Source: Amyelois transitella (lineage: Eukaryota; Arthropoda; Insecta; Lepidoptera; Pyralidae). From it: a stretch of DNA of 64,000 nucleotides. Made by a program: the position numbers and the translations under genes. Numbering within the stretch: position 1 is the first letter of the stretch; each line of letters opens with the position of its first letter. The notes below the pieces were generated by a model. The model worked only from the letters and a program-made list of their open reading frames with translations. It searched no databases and had not been told where the DNA came from. Shown here piece by piece: positions 35,401-44,400 of this stretch. The stretch is taken from the NCBI RefSeq assembly GCF_032362555.1, contig NC_083509.1, positions 2,108,001-2,172,000 on the forward strand, given 5' to 3'.

Positions 35401-38400
35401 AAAAAAGAATCCCAAGTTTGTAAACCTATACCTTAGTCGCCTTTTATGACATCCTCATGGGAAAGAGATGGAGTGGTCCTAGTCTTTTTTTTATTGGTGC
35501 TGGGAACCACACGACACACTAATACTCGTTTCTCGCTCGAAAAATTGATTTCTCGCGGCAGATGCGGGTGTAAATCGGATCGCGGGTTCGACAGTTCAGA
35601 TGTTAAATCACCATTGTGCTAATAACTCACGGCTAACCGATCATTCCCGAAACCCAATCAGGTTTGAAGTGTCCAGCGGCATGTACTCCACGGGCATGAA
35701 CCACGGACTACAAATACTGAACCAGAGCCGTCAGATGGTGATCAAATGCTGGACGAAGAGGAAGAGTAAAGAGTGGATACAGTATCTCAAAGCGGTGGCT
35801 AACCAGAGTGGTAAGTACATACATACATACATATACACACATACACATGGTCACGTCCTTATCCCATGCGGGGTAGACAGAGCCAACAGTCTTGAAGACT
35901 AAATAACATACATATATATATATATACATACATACATTAAATCACGCCTCTTTCGCGGAGCGGTAGGCAGAGACTACATCTTTTCACTTGCCACGATCTC
36001 TGCATACTTCCTTCGCAAGCTCGGCGGTTTCGGGTACTCTTGACCTGACCCTTTGCCAGGACGTCCTTAATTTGATCAAGATACGTTCGTCTAGGTCTTC
36101 CCACTCCGACCTTTCCCTATTAAGAAGGATAATAAGGTATAATTATACCAAGTTTCATCGAAATCGAACCGTTAGTTTTCACGTGATGCCTGAACATAAA
36201 GACAGACAGACAAAAATGTTTTTAATCACAGATTTGGGTTTGGTATCGATCCAGTAACACCCTTATATTTTCAATGTACAGAATTGACCCTTCTACAGAT
36301 TTATTATATGTATATATAATTTCAGCTCGCGATTTCACCCAGCCGAACTTACACCACTCATTCGTGCCCCCGCGCGCCGCCACCCCCGTGGGGACGCTGG
36401 TGGACGGCTCTGCCTACCTCGCCGCCATCGCAGACGCGATGGAACTCGCCCGGGAAGAAATATTCATAGCGGACTGGTGGCTGAGTCCTGAAATATATAT
36501 GAAGAGACCCGCACTCAGCGGCAACTATTGGCGCCTTGACACTATACTGAAAAGGAAAGCTGTGAGTTATTTTGACGGCCTCTGTGGCGCAGCGGTAGTA
36601 CGCTTGTTTGTGACACCGAAGGTCTTGGGTTCGAATCCCGGCCAGGGCATGATTAGATATGAACTTTTTCTGATTGGCCTGGGTATTGGATGTTTGTCTA
36701 TGTAAGTATTTATTATAAAATATAGTATCGTTGAGTTGGTATCTTGTTACACAAGTCTCGAACTTACTTCGAGGCTAACTCTATCTGTGTAATTTGTCAT
36801 TTGTTATAGTTATTTATTCACACACTAGAGTACCACTTGCCACAATCCCCTGCATACTTCTTTTGCTTCATCAACATACATTATTTTCTTCATGCAAGGT
36901 CGTCGGTAAAGGGTTCTATATCTATACTACTACATATTATAAAGCTGAAGAGTTTGTTTGTTTGAATCTCAGGAACTACTGGTTCGAAATTGATTTTTTT
37001 TTTTTGTGTTTAGTAGACCATTTATTAAGGAAGGCTTTAGGCTATATAACATCACGCTTCAACTATTAAGAGCGAAGAAATAATGGAAAAGGGGAAAATT
37101 ATTCATCCTTGAGGGCTTCAATGATGCCTAAAATAACTATTCCACGCAGACGAAGTCGCGGGCACAGCTAGTGATATATATATAATGATATCTATATTGT
37201 ATTATGTTTCTTTTTCTTGTGAAATAATGAGTTTACAAACTAACCTGTATCTAGAATGGAGGATTACATTAAAAAATATTTGTATTTTATTTTTCATTCA
37301 GGCTCAAGGCGTCAAAGTCTTCATAATGTTATACAAAGAAGTGGAAATGGCCATTGGTATAAACAGTTACTACAGCAAGACAAGATTGGTCGGCGACAAT
37401 ATTAAGGTAACTTATTTGTGTATTATATAATAACTTTTAATATTTTTGTGCCGTGTGGTTCCCGGCATTTAAGAATAGGACCACTTCATTTATTTCCCAT
37501 TGATGTCGTAAAAGGCGGCTAAGGGATAGGCTAATATACTTGGGATGAAGGCGATGGGCTATGAATCTCAATTCCATCATAAAGCCATACAGCTGAACGT
37601 CACCTTTGGTCATTTCAAGACTGTTGGCTCTGTTTACTCCGCAAGGGATATAGACGTGGAAATATGTATGTATGTAGCTTTTAATACAAAGTTGTACAGA
37701 TTACACAGACTGAGTATTAGCCTCGAAGTAAGTTTTAGACTTGTGTTACGAGATATAAAACTCAACCATGCTAATGTGAGAAAATTCGTTTCTCATCATA
37801 CCCTGGCCGGGATTCGAACCTGAGACCTCCGGTGTTACAGGCAAGCGTACTACCACTGAGCCACAGAGACCGTTAATGATGACACAATTTTCTTCTAACT
37901 CTTAAATGTTCTCTTGAATAATTCTTAAATGATATTAAATCCAGCATTCCTACTAGTGCCGTGTGGTTCCCGGCACCAATACAACAAAGAATAAGACCAC
38001 TCCATCTCTTTCCCTTGAATGTCGTAAAAGGCGACTAAGAGATAAGCTTACAAACTTGGGATTCTTTTTTAGGCGAAGGGTTAGCAACCTGTCACTATTT
38101 TAAGACTTACAAACTTGGGATTCTTTTTTAGGCGATGGGTTAGCAACCTGTCACTATTTTAATCTCAATTCCATCATTAATCCGAGCAGCTGAACGTGGC
38201 CATTCAGTCTTTTCGGGACTATTGGCTCTGCCTACCCCGTAAGGGATATAGACGTGACTATATGTATGTATCCCTACTAGTTTTTAACTGTAGTGTATGT
38301 AATACAATTTATCGTAACTATGTATGTGTCTTTGTATCCCTACTAGTTTTTAACAGTAGTGTATGTAATACAATTTATCTTAACTAGGTTTTCCGTCACC

Positions 38401-41400
38401 CAGACCACGCTCGGGCGGGCGTACTCTTCTGGGCGCACCACGAGAAGTTGGTCTGCGTGGATCAGACTGTGGCCTTCGTCGGGGGCATCGACCTCTGCTA
38501 CGGGCGGTGGGACGACCATAGACACAGGTATGACGTCACTCCTGTAATTATTGTCTCTGGCAACATGGGGAAGCATAAAGTGTTTGGCATCGGACGAAGC
38601 GATAACCTATACATATATACGTATAATCACGCCTATATCCCTTGCGGGGTAGACAGAGCCAACAGTCTTAAAAAGACTGATAGGCCACGTTCAGCTGTTT
38701 GGCTTTATGATAGAATTGGGATTCAAATAGTGGCAGGTTGCTAGCCTGGCGCCTAAAAGAAGAATCTCAAGTTTATAAGCCTATCACATAGTCGCCTTTA
38801 ACGACATCTATGGGAACGAGATGGAGTAATCTTATTCTTTTTTTATAAGTGCCGGGAACCACACGGCACTGTAGATAGATTTATTTTCAAAATTGGATGC
38901 AAGGTATCACTTATTGCGGTCACATAACTTAAATCTAATTTTATCTACAACCGCTTCCAAAGCGCATGTGAAGAAAAATGCGGCGGAACAAACTACACTA
39001 CAACATTTGTTTTAAATATAAAGACTTTTATATTTATGATTATTTTGTCTTCAGGTTAACAGACCTCGGCAACATAGCGCAATCGGATCTATCCAAGACG
39101 TCGATAAGGTCCAAAAAGAAGACGTCAAGTTCCCCCGGCGGGGGACTCTACCTACCCCAGGGGAATGGACTGGAAGCCGCCATGGAACTAGCCAGGAGCA
39201 CCAAGGATCTGGTCATCAGTTTGAATGAGTATGATTATTCTTTTTTCTATTTCTTCTTTTATAATTTGTTCATTGAAATATCTGAGAATGCTAGTAGGTA
39301 ATAATTTTATTCTCAGCTCTGGGCTTCAAAGCGGAATATTCGAGATCTTTTTAAAATAGCTTGTAGATACTTCAAAAGTTTCTATGGTAGATTGCATTCC
39401 TGACATTGAATTGGTGTTGACATCTGTCTGACCTTGCCCCTTTGGGAATTCTCGAAATATAAAGACAATGGTCTCTTACATAGACATTCTGAAAAAATCG
39501 TATTAATGTACCAAACATCAAGTTCGCTCGAAGTGAGTTATATTTATATATTCTTTTCGTTTTTTATTAGTAGTAGATAGATAGAAAGATAAAACTCTTT
39601 ATTGCACCATAAGAGTAAAAAACATACAAAACAACATAAAACAGACAGGGATGGTACAAAGGCGGACTTATCGCTAATGCAATAGTAGTAACTAAAGCTA
39701 CCCCACTTTTTTATCTTCAAATGTATAGAAATTAATTTTCAGGGTCACACAACCGGAACAAAAAACACAAGAGACACAAAGCGACACACAGACAGACACA
39801 GAAACGGAAACACTGAAACTACCAGTATTACAACCCGGTGATCAACTCTTAATAACATCATCACACGAAGCCGACAAAAAACTGAGTCCCGATTCGAACG
39901 ACAGTCCAGAAATACAAAAACGGAACGTGCTCAACAAAATCACCACTAGAGGCAAAGACATCATCAGTATTATATACCCGCCGTACGAAGAGGAACGGAA
40001 CGAACAGAAATTGGACGATAGAGAACGTAAAAAAGCTGAGAAATACGCGTTGTCCACTGATCAAGTTTTGTTGACTGAAGCGTTTGGAATTCCTATTAAG
40101 GATGGAAAGAGGAGTGTTAGTAAGCCTACGCCTCTTGCGCAAGTGGAGGAGGGGAGAGTGATCACGGAGAGTACTAAGGACGCGTTGGAGGGGATAGAGG
40201 GAAACTCTAAATTGTGGATAGGGAAGGACTATGTCAATTTCATTGTGAAGGATTTCAATAATTTGGATCTGCCGTTTGTTGGTGAGTTGGTGTCTTTGAA
40301 AATCTAAAAATATTTTTTTTTTCCTCCTTCCTGTAAATGAATAATATACTTCCTTAACGAAGGCCTTTTTTTTGCAAAATACCTTCCTCCATTAAGTTGT
40401 GGTGTTGCTTTGATAGATGTGTTAGAAAGATGATTCCTTAAACTGGAAGACTCATCTCGGTGTGAATCGCCATCTTTATTTCATAAAAATTAAAATTGTA
40501 CTAGGAATACTTACATGCCGTGCCGTGCCATGTAGTTCCCGGCACAAAATAAAAAACAAAAGATTAGGACCACTCCATCTCGTTCCCATGGATGTCGTAA
40601 AAGGCGACTAAGGGATAGGCTTATAAACTTGGTATTCTTCTTTTAAGAGATGGCAGCTAGCCACCTGACACTATTTGAATTTCAATTCTATCATCAAGCC
40701 AAACAGTTGAAAGTGGCCTATCTACCCCGCAAGGGATATAGACGTAATTATGTATGTATGAATACTTAGATACAGGTAGGATCCCTGCATACATCTATTG
40801 TTTCATCAATCTTTTCATAGCATTATGTTCATAACTAATGAAGGGGGCATTAATTTTTTTTCACTTCTTGACAACGTTGTCTAAAACATCTGCCATTGTA
40901 TTTCAGATCTAGTCGACAGAAGCACAACGCCCAGAATGCCTTGGCATGACCTCGGGGTCGTGATACAAGGTGCAGCTGCTCGGGACGTGGCCAGGCATTT
41001 CATACAAAGATGGAACGCTATCAAACTGGAGAAAGCCAGGTGAGTGAGCTAGTTTTTTAGCTTCATCGTCTTAACAGGAGAAAAACTTAGGACTTGGGAG
41101 ATTAGAGAACTCTTATAGGAACAGTCCAGACATAAAACGAGAGATTCCGTTAACTCGGACTGTCTGTCGACTTTTCCTAATAGTCCATAAAACATAATAT
41201 TGTCTCTGAAAAGCAGGATGGAACGATGATTATGACGTTAGTAGGTAAAAGACAGAGATAAAGCTGTATTTGATAGACTATAGGAATAGAAAGGTTGCTA
41301 AATTCTTATATCGTACACTAGAGGCCGCCCGCGACTTCGTCCTCGTGGAAAACCTATCATAACGTAACAATCAATCCCGCGGGGTCTGTGTTGTCAGCTA

Positions 41401-44400
41401 CCTACACACCAAATTTCATCATAAACGGTTCAGTAATATTTGCGTGAAAGAGTAAGTAGTCGTTACTCTTTACTTACTTCCATACATACATACATACTCA
41501 CAAACTTAATCGCTTCAATCGAAACCCATTAACTTTTTATTTTTCTACTTCGACTTGTTATCTTTTCTTTATAATATCAGTATGTTACCTGTAATCTTAA
41601 TATTTTTTTTCAGGCAAAACACAAACTACCCGTACCTATTGCCAAAATCATACACAAATATCCGGCCTCTGCAAGACTTGGACAAAATTCTAAACATCGA
41701 CATCACTCCGGCTTCATGTCAGGTAACTAAAGAAGAATTTAGTTATCGATATTTTAGTATATATTTTTTTTTATCTGGGAAATTTATCTATCCATATTTA
41801 AATCTCTGACTAAGGAGTATCGGTGGTTGAGTGGTAAAGTTATCCTACTCGAATCGTGCCTGTTCTTAAGTTATCGTGTTCAATTTTCATAATAGCCATA
41901 AATTAATGTTCCATCCATCCATATTTAAATTATATAGGTCTCGTTACCTCCTTACATGAGACAGTATAACTTAAGGTGCTTAACTCGTATACTTAATACT
42001 AACTTAGCTTTCTTACACTCTTCCCCGTGGCATTAACCCCTTTTCGGCCTCTGTGGCGCAGCGGTAGTACGCTTGTCTGTGACGCCGGAGGTCCCGGGTT
42101 CGAATCCTGGCCAGGGCCTGATGAGAAAAGAACTTTTTCTGATTGGCTTGGGTCTTGGATGTTTATTTATATAAGTATTTATTATAAAATATAGTATCGT
42201 TGAGTTAGTATCTCGTAACACAAGTCTCGAACTTACTTCGAAGCTAACTCAATCAGTGTAATTTGTCCCGTATTTATTTATTTATTATTTATTTTCTACC
42301 ACACCTCTCTGTTAAAGAGCCAGGAGTGCACTTTTTGGCCATGATCATATACATTGTGTTAGGTTTTTACAAGAAACAACTCCCATCTGACAACCTTTTG
42401 CCGAGGAACCAAAACCCTATTGGTTCAAGATCATGAATTAGTTCTACATTCATTCATGTTTTTTAATGTAGACAATGTGCATTCGTCCACGATGTAGTTT
42501 TAAGAGATCTATATTTTTAAATTGACGTCCGATGAAAATGCTGCAGTGTAGTTTCTTCCGCCACTTCTTCTACACATGCGCTTTGCAAGCGGTAGTAGTT
42601 ATAATTAGATTTAAGTGATGTGACGTCAATAAGTGATACCTTGTATCAAATTTTGAAATAAATCTATTCTATTCAATCCAGGTTTATAATTTACTTGCAA
42701 TATTAACATTTTTTAAGTTACACCAATGTACCTGCGCACAAGTCTAAAGTTTGTATGGCACGAAAATATTTGAGCGATAGAGCCAATGAGAGCGCGCCAT
42801 TTAATCTGCGAACTGTATCGACCACTATTATATTAGCAAGAAACTAAGTGACATTTTGCTTTTGGATTTTAAGCTCAAACTTAGTTGTAATAAGGTCGTT
42901 ATTTGCGGTAGATTTCGCTACGACGCGACTTATAAAAATCAAGGTAGTGGTTGTAACATAACATAAATGAATATATTTACAGGTTTTACGAAGCGTTTCA
43001 AGCTGGTCGTGCGGTTTCCTGGACCCCGACACGGTGGAACAGAGCATACACGAAGCGTACGTCGATACGATAACGAGGGCGCAGCACTACGTTTATATAG
43101 AAAACCAATTCTTCATTACGCTGTCGAGGTCCAACACTAATGTAAGGAATCAGGTATGTATTTTCAGTGTCTGCATTTAGTTGTTGCCGTGTGGTTCACG
43201 AATAGATAAATGAATAGGATCACTCCGTCTCTTTCCCATGGATGTCGTAAAAGGCGACTAAGAATAGGTTTTTAAACTTGGTATTACTCAATTTTATCAT
43301 TTAGCCAATCAGCCAAACGTGGCTTATCAGTCTTTTCAAGTATATCATTCAGTAGTCATATGTATTTAGTTTGAATTTGACCAATTTCATTAAAAACTGT
43401 GTTTTGGTCGACTCGTATATTTTTTTATATGGAAGGGTTTTCAATAGCAAATGACACACTTATATGGTCAATATGATAACGACATACTGAATATTATGAA
43501 TAATAGAAGTCTCTAAAAATCAATTGATTATCAAATCTAACGGACAATTCGACCAAAAGTACTTGCCCTTTTTAAATTGTACTTTATAGAGAGGAATAAA
43601 ACGAACGCCCCATATCTTTAATTATTTCGATGTTTATTTCCTAAGATATAAAAAAAAATCTTTTGATACGATTACTTTTTTCTTTTTAAATATTCGTGTG
43701 ATTGTGAAAATCCTAATCAACAACTTTCTTACAGATAGGCGAAGCCCTATTCAACAGAATAATGCGAGCGGTACGCGCCAAGGAAACGTTCAGGGTGTAT
43801 GTGGTGATGCCGCTGCTACCAGGGTTTGAGGGGGAAGTGGGGGCTCCGTCCGGGACTACGTTACATGTGGTCACCCATTGGAATTATCAGAGCATATCCA
43901 GGTAAAATATTGCTTTGTTCACAGAGATGCTACCTATATGGAATCTTCTCTATATAAATAAAATTCTCGTGTCACAATGTTTGTCTCCGTACTCCTCCGA
44001 AACGGCTTTACCGATTTTAACCAAATTTTTCCGTACTCCTCCGAAACGGCTTTACCTATTTTAACCAAATTTTGCATGCATATTCTGTAGGTCTGAGAAT
44101 CGGCTAACATCTATTTTTCATACCCCTAAGTGTTAAGGGTTGTCCACACTTAATTTTTTTTTTTAACTACAAATTACTTAAAAATTATTTATATGGCAAA
44201 ACAACGTTTGCCGGGACAGCTAGTATTTCTATAAATTATGTGATTATTTGAATGACAGCTGTCAAATTCGTACATTTATATTTTTTTATAAATCTGTCCT
44301 GCTTTTATATTAATAAAGTTATATTTTATGAAGTCTAGGAAGAAGAAACATACATATAATCACGTCTATATTCCTTGCGGGGTAGACAGAGCCAACAGAC

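Larger units (their letters stand above)
33013..35810 (+). other. Pld: Pld PH domain (exons 5-7)
   Basis: Residues about 255-380. Markers are [20 protein letters not shown] leading in, then [20 protein letters not shown], then [15 protein letters not shown] and [17 protein letters not shown]. The closing helix Trp is present. The domain is expected to help target the enzyme to membranes carrying PtdIns(4,5)P2 (family knowledge). Confidence 0.9.
36326..38527 (+). other. Pld: Pld first catalytic half with HKD motif 1 (exons 8-10)
   Basis: Residues 381-541. Exon 8 gives [20 protein letters not shown] and [17 protein letters not shown]. Exon 9 gives [20 protein letters not shown]. Exon 10 carries HEKLVCVD (His512, Lys514, Asp519) followed by [16 protein letters not shown]. 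His, Lys and Asp match the HxKxxxxD consensus, so this half-site looks active. Confidence 0.95.

Noticed and set aside
42033..42221. Minus-strand frame containing [15 protein letters not shown]
   Set aside because: It is the antisense translation of the SINE at 42,043.
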